In this document: one piece after another, positions 36,641 to 45,008 of the stretch
How the letters are laid out: each line of letters starts with the position of its first letter
How positions within the stretch are numbered: position 1 is the first letter of the stretch
DNA from: Mycobacterium neglectum
Lineage (GTDB): Bacteria; Actinomycetota; Actinomycetes; Mycobacteriales; Mycobacteriaceae
Assembly (NCBI RefSeq): GCF_002591975.1
Contig: NZ_NVQE01000002.1
Span: 206,150-270,149 of the forward strand
Direction: 5' to 3'
DNA: 64,000 bases
Made by a program: the position numbers and the translations under genes
The notes under the pieces: model-generated
The model's input: the letters and a program-made list of their open reading frames with translations, nothing else
Database searches by the model: none
What the model was told of the DNA's origin: nothing

Positions 36641-37353
36641 GTCGACGCTCCTAGCTTGCTTGTTGTGGTGGCTTCGGCGGGGGCTGTATGCCGAAGGTTG
36701 TTCTCGGTGAGCGGCACGTGCGTCGTGCACGCGCAGTCACCGTTGACGATCGTGGCGAGCCTTTGTACGTGCGTACCCAGGATCTCGGCGAAAGCCTCTC
36801 GCTCGGTCTCGCACAATTCCGGGAACTCTTCGGCAACGTGCGATACCGGGCAGTGATGCTGGCAGAGCTCAATTCCGTGCAATGGTCCGCTCACTTCGGT
36901 GGCGGTGGCGGCGTACCCGGCGGTGGTCAGTGCGCCCGCCACGCGGTCGACAACCGATTCAACGTCATCGGGCCCCTCGGTTACTCCCGAGAGGATGGTG
37001 TCGATGCGGCGGCGCGCGAATGTCCGTACGGCGTCGTCGCCGCCGATTTCCCGCAGCTGGCGCATCGCCGCGGCCGCCAGGTCGTCGTAGGCGTGGCCCA
37101 TCTTGGCGCGTCCGGCGGAGCTGAGCCGGTACCGCTTGGCGGGCCGTCCGCGGCCGCTGTGCTGCCAGGCCGCCGCTGCGCTGGACTGCGCGTCGCCCGC
37201 ATCCATGAGTGCGTCGAGGTGCCTGCGAATGCCTGCGGCCGAAATCCCCAGCTGCTCGCCGATCTCACCTGCGGTGATGGGTCCGGACTCCAGCAAAAGC
37301 TGGACGATCGCGCCACGCGTGTGGCGGTCACCGTTGTCCGGAACGAATTTCAC
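36637..37353 (-). CDS. sufR: Fe-S cluster-dependent repressor SufR
   Basis: A 238-aa winged-helix DeoR/ArsR-like regulator. The N-terminal HTH has [25 protein letters not shown] (about residues 17-45), and the C-terminal part has the cluster ligands in [19 protein letters not shown] and [10 protein letters not shown]. It represses the suf operon when Fe-S clusters are sufficient. GTG 37353 (MKFVPDNGD) begins exactly at an inverted repeat. No ribosome site precedes it, so the transcript may be leaderless. The frame continues upstream but without a plausible start. Confidence 0.93.
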   Translation of the reverse strand: MKFVPDNGDRHTRGAIVQLLLESGPITAGEIGEQLGISAAGIRRHLDALMDAGDAQSSAAAAWQHSGRGRPAKRYRLSSAGRAKMGHAYDDLAAAAMRQLREIGGDDAVRTFARRRIDTILSGVTEGPDDVESVVDRVAGALTTAGYAATATEVSGPLHGIELCQHHCPVSHVAEEFPELCETEREAFAEILGTHVQRLATIVNGDCACTTHVPLTENNLRHTAPAEATTTSKLGAST

Positions 37354-37377
37354 AACACCATTGTGTCGGAATTCCGA
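37351..37377 (-). promoter_or_regulatory. sufR promoter/operator region
   Basis: CACAA (37351-37355), five bases, then TTGTG (37361-37365) form a perfect inverted repeat that covers the sufR GTG start. Directly next to it is the 12-base perfect palindrome TCGGAATTCCGA (37366-37377). If the transcript is leaderless, these occupy the -10 and spacer region and fit autoregulation by SufR. Site identity is inferred. Confidence 0.5.
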
Positions 37378-37429
37378 AACCGGGTCTAGCAAGGGCACCC
37401 TTACGTGAGCGCCGTCATACGATCGCCCT

Positions 37430-38437
37430 GTGAGCAAAGAGAATCGGCGTGTGGTCCTGGCCAACCGCCCTACCGGACTGGTCGACGAGAACACACTGCG
37501 CATGGAGTCGGAACCGGTGCCAGAACCGGCGGACGGCGAGGCCCTGGTGCAGGTCCGATATCTGTCGATCGACCCGACGATTCGCACGTGGATGGACGAC
37601 GTGCCCAGTTACCTGCCGCCGATCGGAATCGGCGAGGTCATCCGCAGTGGTGGCGTCGGTGAAGTGATCGAGAGCCGGACCGACGCCTATCAACCCGGCC
37701 AGCTGCTCTTCGGAATGACGGGGTGGCAGGACTACGTGATCGCCGACGCGGGCGAGAAGTCGATGCAGGTACTGCCCGATGGCGTGCCACCGGGGATTGC
37801 GATCGGCATCCTCGGAGTTACCGGAATGACCGCGTATTTCGGCCTTATCGATGTCGGGAAGGTCACCGAGGGCGACGTGGTGGTCATCTCCGGCGCCGCG
37901 GGCGCCACGGGGTCCGCTGCCGGGCAGATCGCGAAGATCAAGGGCGCGAAGAAGGTCGTCGGCATCGCCGGCGGAGCCGAGAAGTGCGCCTACATCGTCG
38001 ACGAGCTCGGCTTCGACGAGGCGATCGACTACAAGAACGACAATGTCGCGGCGCGGCTGCGCGAAGCCTGCCCGGACGGCATCGACCTGTACTTCGACAA
38101 TGTCGGCGGCTCAATTCTCAACGACTGCCTGGCGAATCTGGCGCTGCGCGGCCGCGTCGTACTCTGCGGCGCAATCTCCACCTACAACGACGACGGCCCG
38201 CCGACCGGCCCCAGTAACTACCTGACCCTGCTGGTGCGCCGTGGGCGCATGGAGGGCTTCATCATCATCGACTACCTCGACCGCTTCGGACCCGCGCAGA
38301 TGGAGATGGCGGGCTGGATCGCCGAAGGCAAGATCAAGTCGTCGGAGCACATCGTCGAAGGGCTCGAGAAGGCGCCTGACGCGCTGAACCTGTTGTTCAC
38401 CGGCGGCAACACCGGCAAGGTGATCGTCGCGCTCTGA
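37430..38437 (+). CDS. Medium-chain NADP-dependent oxidoreductase (leukotriene B4 dehydrogenase-like)
   Basis: A 335-aa MDR-superfamily enzyme without structural zinc. The NADPH-binding motif is SGAAGATGSAAGQIAKIKG near residue 155, and the N-terminal segment VRYLSIDPTIRTWM and C-terminal LFTGGNTGKVIV are typical of the prostaglandin reductase/zinc-independent alkenal reductase group. It probably reduces alpha,beta-unsaturated carbonyls. GTG 37430 (MSKENRR) follows 76 bases after the divergent sufR start, so both share a promoter region. Ends 16 bases before mptB. Confidence 0.9.
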   Translation: MSKENRRVVLANRPTGLVDENTLRMESEPVPEPADGEALVQVRYLSIDPTIRTWMDDVPSYLPPIGIGEVIRSGGVGEVIESRTDAYQPGQLLFGMTGWQDYVIADAGEKSMQVLPDGVPPGIAIGILGVTGMTAYFGLIDVGKVTEGDVVVISGAAGATGSAAGQIAKIKGAKKVVGIAGGAEKCAYIVDELGFDEAIDYKNDNVAARLREACPDGIDLYFDNVGGSILNDCLANLALRGRVVLCGAISTYNDDGPPTGPSNYLTLLVRRGRMEGFIIIDYLDRFGPAQMEMAGWIAEGKIKSSEHIVEGLEKAPDALNLLFTGGNTGKVIVAL

Positions 38438-38453
38438 CCGCTACGCTGCACTG

Positions 38454-40142
38454 ATGGCCGCCAGTCCCGGGTCCCTCAGCTCGTCGATTGCCCGCTGGCA
38501 TGCCGACGAGCGCGCCGTCGGCTCGCCGCTCAACGACGCCGAGGTCATTGCGATGCGGCGGACGCGCCTGTTCGGCGCGACGGGCACCGTGCTGATGGCC
38601 ATCGGCGCACTGGGCGTCGGCGCCCGCCCGGTGGTGCAGGATCCGACCTTCGGCGTTCGTCTTCTCAATCTGCCGTCACGGATCCAGACGGTCTCGCTGA
38701 CCATGACGACCACCGGCGCGGTGATGATGGCGCTCGCGTGGCTGATGCTCGGGCGATTCGCCCTCGGCCAACGGCGGATGTCGCGCAGCCAGTTGGACCG
38801 CACCCTGCTGCTGTGGGTGCTGCCGCTGCTCATCGCGCCGCCCATGTACAGCCGCGACGTCTACTCCTATCTGGCGCAGAGCGAGATCGCCATCAAGGGC
38901 CTGGATCCCTACCGCGTCGGTCCCGCGCCCGGCCTCGGCTTGGACCACGTCTTCACGCTGTCGGTGCCGAACATGTGGCGCGAAACGCCTGCGCCGTACG
39001 GGCCGCTCTTCTTGTGGATCGGTCAGGGCATTTCGGCGATCACCGGCGAAAACATCGTCGCCGCGGTGCTGTGTCATCGCTTGGTGGTGCTGCTCGGTGT
39101 CGGCCTGATCGTCTGGGCCACACCGCGTTTGGCGCGGCGGTGCGGCGTGGCGGAGGTGAGTGCGCTGTGGCTGGGCGCGGCCAATCCGCTGTTGATCATG
39201 CATCTGGTGGCGGGCATTCACAACGAGGCGCTGATGCTGGGCCTGATGCTCGCAGGCACCGAGTTCGCGCTGCGCGGTATCGATGCCGTCCGCCCACTGA
39301 TCCCGAAACCACTGGCCTGGCCACAGGGCCCGGAGGATTGGGCACGGTGGCGGCCGGCGCTGATGCTGTTGGTGGGCGTGGCGCTGATCACGATGTCCTC
39401 TCAGGTCAAGCTGCCGTCGCTGCTCGCCCTCGGCTTCGTCGCGATGGCGCTGGCGTGTCGATGGGGCGGCACTTTCAAGGCGTTCATCCTGGCCGGCGGA
39501 TCACTCACGGCGGTGTCGGTGGCGGTGATGGCGCTCATCGGCTGGGCCAGCGGCCTCGGCTTCGGGTGGCTCTTCACGCTGGGTACGGCGAATGTCGTGC
39601 GCAGCTGGATGTCGCTGCCGACACTGGCCGCATTGGGCACCGGCCAGGTCGGTATCCTGCTCGGGCTCGGCGACCACACCACCGCGGTGCTCGGCCTGAC
39701 CCGTGCGATCGGTGTCGTCATCATCGCCATGGTGGTGACCTGGCTGCTGCTCCTCGTGCTCCGCGGACGCCTGCACCCGGTCGGCGGTCTCGGCGTCGCC
39801 CTCGGGCTGACCGTGCTGCTGTTTCCGGTGGTCCAGCCCTGGTACGTGCTGTGGGCAGTCATCCCACTCGCGGCGTGGGCCACCCGCCCCGCCTTCCGAA
39901 CGACGACGATCGTGGTCACCCTCGTCGTGGGCATCTTCGGCCCGACCGCCAACGGCGACCGCTTCACGTTGTTCCAGATCCTGCTGGCCGTGGTGGCGAG
40001 CACGGTGATCGTCCTGCTGCTCATCGCGCTGACCCACAACCATCTGCCCTGGCGCAGCATGCCTCCCGAAGACGCCCCACCAAAGGCCGAGCCACCGCCG
40101 ACACCGCCGGTGAAGCCCGACGCCTACGCTGAATCCCCGTGA
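38454..40142 (+). CDS. mptB: Alpha-(1->6)-mannopyranosyltransferase MptB
   Basis: A 562-aa GT-C glycosyltransferase using decaprenyl-phosphomannose to extend the alpha-1,6-mannan core of lipomannan and LAM. It has about 12-13 transmembrane helices starting near residue 38. The GT-C acidic motif is in PPMYSRDVYSYLAQSE (Asp near 136). The C-terminus is a Pro-rich tail (PPPTPPVKP). ATG 38454 is the first start; position and size match Rv1459c. The last four bases overlap the ABC transporter gene (GTGA). Confidence 0.93.
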   Translation: MAASPGSLSSSIARWHADERAVGSPLNDAEVIAMRRTRLFGATGTVLMAIGALGVGARPVVQDPTFGVRLLNLPSRIQTVSLTMTTTGAVMMALAWLMLGRFALGQRRMSRSQLDRTLLLWVLPLLIAPPMYSRDVYSYLAQSEIAIKGLDPYRVGPAPGLGLDHVFTLSVPNMWRETPAPYGPLFLWIGQGISAITGENIVAAVLCHRLVVLLGVGLIVWATPRLARRCGVAEVSALWLGAANPLLIMHLVAGIHNEALMLGLMLAGTEFALRGIDAVRPLIPKPLAWPQGPEDWARWRPALMLLVGVALITMSSQVKLPSLLALGFVAMALACRWGGTFKAFILAGGSLTAVSVAVMALIGWASGLGFGWLFTLGTANVVRSWMSLPTLAALGTGQVGILLGLGDHTTAVLGLTRAIGVVIIAMVVTWLLLLVLRGRLHPVGGLGVALGLTVLLFPVVQPWYVLWAVIPLAAWATRPAFRTTTIVVTLVVGIFGPTANGDRFTLFQILLAVVASTVIVLLLIALTHNHLPWRSMPPEDAPPKAEPPPTPPVKPDAYAESP

Positions 40143-41068
40143 CCCAACCTCCGGTCCCCGTGCGCCTACGCGGCGTCAGCAAGCGGTACGGGTCGACGAC
40201 GGCGGTTTCGGGCCTCGACCTCGATGTCGGGACCGCCGAGGTGCTTGCGCTGCTGGGCCCCAACGGCGCGGGCAAGACCACGACCGTCGAGATGTGCGAG
40301 GGGTTCACCAAGCCCGACTCGGGCACGATCGAAATCCTCGGGCTGGATCCGTTCGGCGACAACGCCGCAGTGCGCGAACGGATCGGCGTGATGCTGCAGG
40401 GTGGCGGCGCGTACCCCGCGGCGCGGGCCGGCGAAATGCTCGATCTGGTTGCCGCCTACGCCGCGAACCCGCTGGACCCGAAGTGGTTGATGGACACGCT
40501 CGGCCTGACCGACTCGGCGCGCACGACCTACCGCAGACTCTCGGGCGGCCAGCAGCAGCGGCTGGCCCTTGCGTGCGCTGTGGTGGGCCGACCGGAGCTG
40601 GTGTTCCTCGACGAGCCGACCGCAGGCATGGACGCGCACGCCCGAATCGTGGTGTGGGAGTTGATCGATGGGCTGCGCCGCGACGGAGTGACGGTGGTGC
40701 TGACCACCCATCAGTTGGCCGAGGCCGAAGAACTGGCCGACCGCATCGTCATCATCGATCGCGGCGTCGCAGTCGCCAGCGGAACACCAGAGGAACTGAT
40801 GCGCAGCGGTGCCGAGAACCAACTGCGGTTCCGCGCACCACGCATGCTCGACCTCTCGCTGCTGAGGTCCGCGCTCCCTGAGACATACAAGACCTCCGAG
40901 ACGGCACCGGGCGAATACCTTGTCGAGGGTGACATCGATCCTCAGGTGCTGGCCACCGTGACTGCGTGGTGTGCGCGGGTCAACGTACTCGCTACCGATA
41001 TGCGGGTGGAACAGCGCAGCCTCGAAGACGTGTTTTTGGAACTGACCGGGCGGGAGTTACGACCGTGA
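40139..41068 (+). CDS. ABC transporter ATP-binding protein, Rv1458c-like
   Basis: A 309-aa ATPase of an ABC-2 type exporter. Walker A is GPNGAGKTT (near residue 40), the signature is LSGGQQQRLALA, Walker B is LVFLDEPTAGMD, and the C-terminal part is the usual accessory domain of drug/polyketide-exporter ATPases. GTG 40139 overlaps the mptB stop, and the stop overlaps the permease start as GTGA at 41065-41068. In M. tuberculosis the pair Rv1458c-Rv1457c sits likewise beside mptB. The substrate is unknown. Confidence 0.94.
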   Translation: MTQPPVPVRLRGVSKRYGSTTAVSGLDLDVGTAEVLALLGPNGAGKTTTVEMCEGFTKPDSGTIEILGLDPFGDNAAVRERIGVMLQGGGAYPAARAGEMLDLVAAYAANPLDPKWLMDTLGLTDSARTTYRRLSGGQQQRLALACAVVGRPELVFLDEPTAGMDAHARIVVWELIDGLRRDGVTVVLTTHQLAEAEELADRIVIIDRGVAVASGTPEELMRSGAENQLRFRAPRMLDLSLLRSALPETYKTSETAPGEYLVEGDIDPQVLATVTAWCARVNVLATDMRVEQRSLEDVFLELTGRELRP

Positions 41069-41835
41069 ATCGCTTCGCGCCAGGCACCTTCACGCCCGAT
41101 CCACGTTCGGCCACCGTGCAGAAGATGCTGACCGCACAGTTCGGCCTCGAGCTGAAGCTGCTGCTGCGCAACGGTGAACAGCTCCTGCTGACGATGTTCA
41201 TCCCGATCACCTTGCTGGTGGGCCTGACGTTGCTGCCGCTGGGTTCGTTCGGCGACAACCGAGCCGCGACGTTCGTTCCCGCGATCATGGCGCTGGCAGT
41301 GATTTCGACCGCCTTCACCGGGCAGGCCATCGCCGTGGCGTTCGATCGCCGCTACGGCGCCCTCAAGCGGTTGGGCGCAACGGCGCTGCCGGTGTGGGGC
41401 ATCATCGCAGGCAAATCACTGGCCGTCGTGGCCGTCGTGTTCCTCCAGGCAATGGTGCTGGGCGCCATAGGGTTTGCGCTCGGCTGGCGTCCGGCCATTG
41501 CGGGTTTGGCGCTTGGAGCCGCGATCATTGCGCTGGGCACCGCCGGTTTCGCCGCACTCGGTCTGCTTCTGGGCGGCACGCTGCGCGCCGAAATCGTGCT
41601 GGCGGTGGCCAACCTGCTGTGGTTCGTGTTCGCCGCTCTCGGTGCGCTGACGCTGGAGGGCGGCATCGTGCCGACCGCACTGACGTGGGTCGCGCGCCTG
41701 ACGCCGTCGGGGGCGCTGACCGAAGCGCTGTCGCAGGCGATGACGCCGTCAGTTGACTGGTTCGGCCTGGCGGTGCTCGCGGTGTGGGGCGCCGTTGCGG
41801 CCCTGTGTGCCCTGCGCTGGTTCCGCTTCACCTGA
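41065..41835 (+). CDS. ABC-2 type transporter permease, Rv1457c-like
   Basis: A 256-aa permease with six predicted membrane helices. The first is about residues 40-58 (LLLTMFIPITLLVGLTLLPLG), then further ones through FVFAALGALTL and a last one at the C-terminus (LAVLAVWGAVAALCALRWF). GTG 41065 was chosen because it overlaps the ATPase stop (GTGA). It forms an exporter with the preceding ATPase. The final 87 bases overlap the convergent gene on the other strand. Confidence 0.92.
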   Translation: MNRFAPGTFTPDPRSATVQKMLTAQFGLELKLLLRNGEQLLLTMFIPITLLVGLTLLPLGSFGDNRAATFVPAIMALAVISTAFTGQAIAVAFDRRYGALKRLGATALPVWGIIAGKSLAVVAVVFLQAMVLGAIGFALGWRPAIAGLALGAAIIALGTAGFAALGLLLGGTLRAEIVLAVANLLWFVFAALGALTLEGGIVPTALTWVARLTPSGALTEALSQAMTPSVDWFGLAVLAVWGAVAALCALRWFRFT

Positions 41836-42435
41836 CGATTTCAGTTGCGGCAGCAGATATTCCAGTTGCCCGACTTCTTCGATGTTGTGCTTGACCCAGG
41901 CGTGCACCTTGTCCTGCGGAAAGCGGCGCGCCACGACCTTGTTCGCGAAGGAGAGCGCTGCGGACCGGACGCCGAGGTCCATCACGGTCACATAGTGCGC
42001 ACCGCTACTGCCCGCCGACCACGTGTGCTCCAGTTGGAAGACCGGAATCCCCGCGATCCGCTTGACCAACCGGATACCCGACTCGTCGAGTTTCTCGACG
42101 CGGGCGATCTCATCGATCTTGTATTCGGGCCTGCCGCCGAACGCCTCGACCATGCGGAACCGTGCGCCCTCGGCGGCACCGCCGCCAGGCGCCGACCGCG
42201 CGAGTTCCCATGTGATGTGGTCGATGGGATGCCAGGCCAGATAGCGGTCGATGATCTCGCCGCCATAGGCGATCGTGCCGCCGAGGTGGGTGAACCAGTC
42301 GAGCAGCATGGACGGCGTGATGCCGGCCAGCGGGCGGTGGTCGATGGTGATGCGACGCCGACCATGAGGATGGTCGGTGTACTGGACCGTCGCGGTGTCG
42401 ACGGCACGGAGCGGATAGAGCACCGGACGAGTCAT
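41749..42435 (-). CDS. Hypothetical protein, possible DAPG-hydrolase-like
   Basis: A 228-aa soluble protein. The segment SMLLDWFTHLGGTIAYGGEIIDRYLAWHPIDHITWE near residue 40-75 has His/Asp/Glu residues arranged like the metal site of DAPG hydrolase (PhlG-like) or SRPBCC proteins, but the match is from memory. ATG 42435 has GGAGG six bases upstream, directly next to a palindromic operator. It diverges from a tetR gene, and twin operators in between make it the likely target of that regulator. The last 28 or so residues are encoded antisense to the end of the ABC permease gene (87-base overlap). Confidence 0.72.
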   Translation of the reverse strand: MTRPVLYPLRAVDTATVQYTDHPHGRRRITIDHRPLAGITPSMLLDWFTHLGGTIAYGGEIIDRYLAWHPIDHITWELARSAPGGGAAEGARFRMVEAFGGRPEYKIDEIARVEKLDESGIRLVKRIAGIPVFQLEHTWSAGSSGAHYVTVMDLGVRSAALSFANKVVARRFPQDKVHAWVKHNIEEVGQLEYLLPQLKSSGEAEPAQGTQGRNGAPHREHRQAEPVN

Positions 42436-42446
42436 CGGAATCCTCC

Positions 42447-42466
42447 AAGATACGTTAACGTTTCTT
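42447..42466. promoter_or_regulatory. TetR operator candidate, copy 1
   Basis: AAGATACGTTAACGTTTCTT, a 20-base imperfect palindrome with eight-base arms (AAGATACG and CGTTTCTT, one mismatch) around TTAA. It abuts the ribosome site of the leftward gene. It matches copy 2 (42494-42513) except in the central four bases. Confidence 0.72.
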
Positions 42467-42493
42467 ACGTCCCCGAGGCTAAGCTGTCGCCGT

Positions 42494-42513
42494 AAGATAC
42501 GCAAGCGTTTCTT
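42494..42513. promoter_or_regulatory. TetR operator candidate, copy 2
   Basis: AAGATACGCAAGCGTTTCTT, in the same orientation as copy 1 and 47 bases away (start to start), abutting the ribosome site of the rightward tetR gene. Both arms are identical to copy 1 and only the centre differs (CAAG for TTAA). This suggests one dimer site per promoter and mutual repression of both genes. Confidence 0.72.
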
Positions 42514-42524
42514 TGGAGGTCCTG

Positions 42525-43097
42525 GTGCGACGACGTCACGGCGACGAACTGGATGCGGCGATCCGTGCCGCCGTCCTGGGACTGCTGGCCGAGCACGGTC
42601 CATCGGGGGTGACCATGGAGGCCGTCGCCGCCGCCGCTCAGACCAGCAAGCCGGTGCTGTATCGGCGCTGGCCGGACCGCGGCTCGCTGTTGCGCGACAC
42701 CCTGCTGCGGATCGCGACCACGGCGATTCCCCACGAGGACACCGGCAGCTATCGCAGCGACATGCTCGCGATCCTGCGCGGGTGGGCGGCGCTGTTCACC
42801 GGGCCCGAGTCCCCCGTGCTTCGTGCCGCCGTCGCAGCCGCCGCCCACGATCCGGAGCTGACCGCGGCGTTTCAGCAGGACGTCATCGGCTGGCGCAAAG
42901 AGGAAATGGCTGCGCTGCTGGCCCGCGGCGTCGAACGTGGTGACGTGCGTCCGGACGTCCCCGTCGAGATCGCGCGCGAGCTCGGGCAGAGCGTCCTGTG
43001 GCACCGGCTGTTGATCACCGGCGACCCGATCACCGACGATCTGGTGGTGCAGCTGGTCGACGAAGTCCTGGTGCCGTTCGTGGCGCCGCGCGCATAG
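42525..43097 (+). CDS. TetR-family transcriptional regulator
   Basis: A 190-aa TetR protein with the HTH at about residues 10-55 (GVTMEAVAAAAQTSKPVLYRRWPDRGSLL) and a C-terminal TetR_C_11-like domain (about 80-190). GTG 42525 follows GGAGG by five bases; a TTG at 42513 would include the ribosome site itself. It is divergent from the hydrolase-like gene, with two operators between them. The effector is unknown. Confidence 0.9.
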   Translation: MRRRHGDELDAAIRAAVLGLLAEHGPSGVTMEAVAAAAQTSKPVLYRRWPDRGSLLRDTLLRIATTAIPHEDTGSYRSDMLAILRGWAALFTGPESPVLRAAVAAAAHDPELTAAFQQDVIGWRKEEMAALLARGVERGDVRPDVPVEIARELGQSVLWHRLLITGDPITDDLVVQLVDEVLVPFVAPRA

Positions 43098-43144
43098 GCC
43101 ATCCCTACTACGGGCTGTAGTTACTCCTGCTCTACCATCGATCC

Positions 43145-44155
43145 GTGCCCGTCGGACGAATCTTCCTGCGGCTGGTCGATCTTCTGCCGTTGCCGAGCCT
43201 GCGTGTCCAGCGCGCGATCGCCGCCGCCGTCATCCTGACCCAGGGCGGCATCGCAGTGACCGGCGCGATCGTCCGCGTCACCGCTTCTGGCCTCGGCTGC
43301 CCGACCTGGCCCCAATGTTTCCCCGGCAGCTACATCCCGATCCCGCACCCCGAGGTCGCGGGCATCCACCAGGCCGTGGAGTTCGGCAACCGGATGATCA
43401 CGTTCTTGGTGGTGCTGACCGCCGCGCTGGCGGTACTGGCCGTCACGCGTGCGCGAAGGCGCCGCGAGGTCCTGATCTACGCGTGGCTGATGCCGGCGTC
43501 GACCGTGGTGCAGGCCGTCATCGGCGGCATCACGGTGCTCACCGGCCTGCTGTGGTGGACGGTCGCCATCCACCTGCTGGCGTCGATGACCATGGTGTGG
43601 GTTTCGGTGCTGCTCTACGTCAAGATCGGCGAACCCGATAGCGGCGTTGTCCGGCACCGAGTTCCGAAACCATTGCGCCAGTTGACCATTCTCAGCGCGA
43701 TCGCGCTGGCCGCAGTGCTCGTGACCGGAACACTGGTCACCGGCGCAGGCCCGCACGCGGGCGACAAGAGCATCACCCAGCCGGTGCCACGGTTGCAGGT
43801 CGAGATCACCACCCTCGTGCATATGCACTCCTCGTTGCTCGTGGCGTACCTGTCGCTGCTCGTCGCGCTTGGCTTCGCCCTGCTCGCCGTGCGCGCCCCG
43901 CGGCCGGTCAGGCTGCGGCTCGGGGTCCTCGTCGGGCTGGTGTGCGCGCAAGGAGTCGTCGGCACCGTGCAGTACTTCAACGATGTCCCGGCGACGCTCG
44001 TTGCCATCCACGTCGCCGGTGCGGCCGCGTGCACCGCGGCCACCGCCGCGCTATGGGCGTCGATGCGAGAACGGGCCGAGACCACGACGCTCGAGGGTGT
44101 CCTCGACCCCGACGACGAAGTCGCGCTGCCTGCGCGACCGCGTGGCGGCGTTTAA
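43145..44155 (+). CDS. ctaA: Heme A synthase CtaA
   Basis: A 336-aa COX15/CtaA family protein that oxidises heme O to heme A for cytochrome aa3. It has about eight helices and the conserved heme-ligand regions: HQAVEFGNRMITF (near residue 75), HLLASMTMVWVS (near 145), MHSSLLVAYLSLLVALGF (near 225) and AIHVAGAAACTAA near 285. Early motif ITGAIVRVTASGLGCPTWPQCFPG has the typical Cys pair. Starts at GTG 43145 (MPVGRIF). Equivalent to Rv1456c. The 3' end overlaps the ATP-grasp gene on the other strand by 105 bases. Confidence 0.94.
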   Translation: MPVGRIFLRLVDLLPLPSLRVQRAIAAAVILTQGGIAVTGAIVRVTASGLGCPTWPQCFPGSYIPIPHPEVAGIHQAVEFGNRMITFLVVLTAALAVLAVTRARRRREVLIYAWLMPASTVVQAVIGGITVLTGLLWWTVAIHLLASMTMVWVSVLLYVKIGEPDSGVVRHRVPKPLRQLTILSAIALAAVLVTGTLVTGAGPHAGDKSITQPVPRLQVEITTLVHMHSSLLVAYLSLLVALGFALLAVRAPRPVRLRLGVLVGLVCAQGVVGTVQYFNDVPATLVAIHVAGAAACTAATAALWASMRERAETTTLEGVLDPDDEVALPARPRGGV

Positions 44156-44989
44156 CTGCCGCCAACCCAGCGACGGCTCGACGAGCTCGAGTTCCAGGAG
44201 CTTCGGGTCGGTCGGCCCGCCGAGCAGATCAACCCGGGCGTACAGCAGTTCGGCGACGTCGATGCCCAGGTGGGCGGCCGCGGCGGCCAGTGCCGCATGG
44301 CCGACGTCCCACAGCTCGAAGTCCGGATCGGCCGGTGTCAGCGACTCCTCGGCGTACGTGCCGGAGTCGTCGAAGGCGGGCCGGCTGCCCGGCGACGGCA
44401 GGATGGGCCCCTTGGTGAACGCATGTGACTGACGGCCACCAAGGAAGACCAAAGCGGTCTCGCCGTCCTCGACCCGGTCGTCGTAGGGCTGCACCAATGC
44501 CGTCCGGCCATCGGAATGCAGCGCCGCCACGTGGGCGCGGGCTTCATCGCTGTCGCTGAAACGCTGTGCACCAACGGATCCGGCACCGACCGCGGGCTTG
44601 ACCACGAGCTCGCCTGACGGTAGCTGCACCCGCTCGCCCGGTGCGAAAAACCGGCTAGGAATGACTGGAACCCCGGCCGTGGCGAGGTCGGCGAGGTATC
44701 GCTTGTCGACATTCCAGGCGACCACCTCGGGCGCATTGGCCAGGTTGGGAACTTTCGTCGTCCAGTACAGGAACTCGTCGAGGCGGTCGATGTAGTCCCA
44801 CGTCGCGCGGAGGATCACCAGGTCCGCCTCCAGCGTGGCCGGGTCATCCCAGGACAGCCAGCGCGCATGGAGACCCCGTCTGCGCAGCGCGACGACCAGT
44901 TCGGCGTCGTCCCCGTCCCCCTCGGGCAGCGCCGCACAGCCCGCGAGCACGATGCGGGGATGGAAGACGTCGGGGCGGGCGAGTTTCAT
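44051..44989 (-). CDS. ATP-grasp domain protein
   Basis: A 312-aa protein of the ATP-grasp superfamily, which ligates carboxylates to amines or similar. It has a pre-ATP-grasp segment, RATWDYIDRLDEFLYW (near residue 60-75), the ATP-binding lysine in ELVVKPAVGAGSVGAQRF (near 135), and metal/ATP ligands in ELLYARVDLLG and LLELELVEPSLGW (near 250-275). This group includes O-ureido-D-serine cyclo-ligase-like proteins; the substrate is unknown. ATG 44989 was chosen and diverges from qor across 19 bases. The C-terminal region overlaps ctaA by 105 bases, but the family's core ends near the overlap boundary. Confidence 0.83.
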   Translation of the reverse strand: MKLARPDVFHPRIVLAGCAALPEGDGDDAELVVALRRRGLHARWLSWDDPATLEADLVILRATWDYIDRLDEFLYWTTKVPNLANAPEVVAWNVDKRYLADLATAGVPVIPSRFFAPGERVQLPSGELVVKPAVGAGSVGAQRFSDSDEARAHVAALHSDGRTALVQPYDDRVEDGETALVFLGGRQSHAFTKGPILPSPGSRPAFDDSGTYAEESLTPADPDFELWDVGHAALAAAAAHLGIDVAELLYARVDLLGGPTDPKLLELELVEPSLGWRQLNAATRSRRQRDFVVGVEDTLERRGLGPFSHRRP

Positions 44990-45008
44990 ACCAAGGCAGG
45001 ATAGAAGG

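Noticed and set aside
38676..40060. Minus-strand open frames over mptB
   Set aside because: They are shadows with low-complexity His/Arg/Gln composition and no domain.
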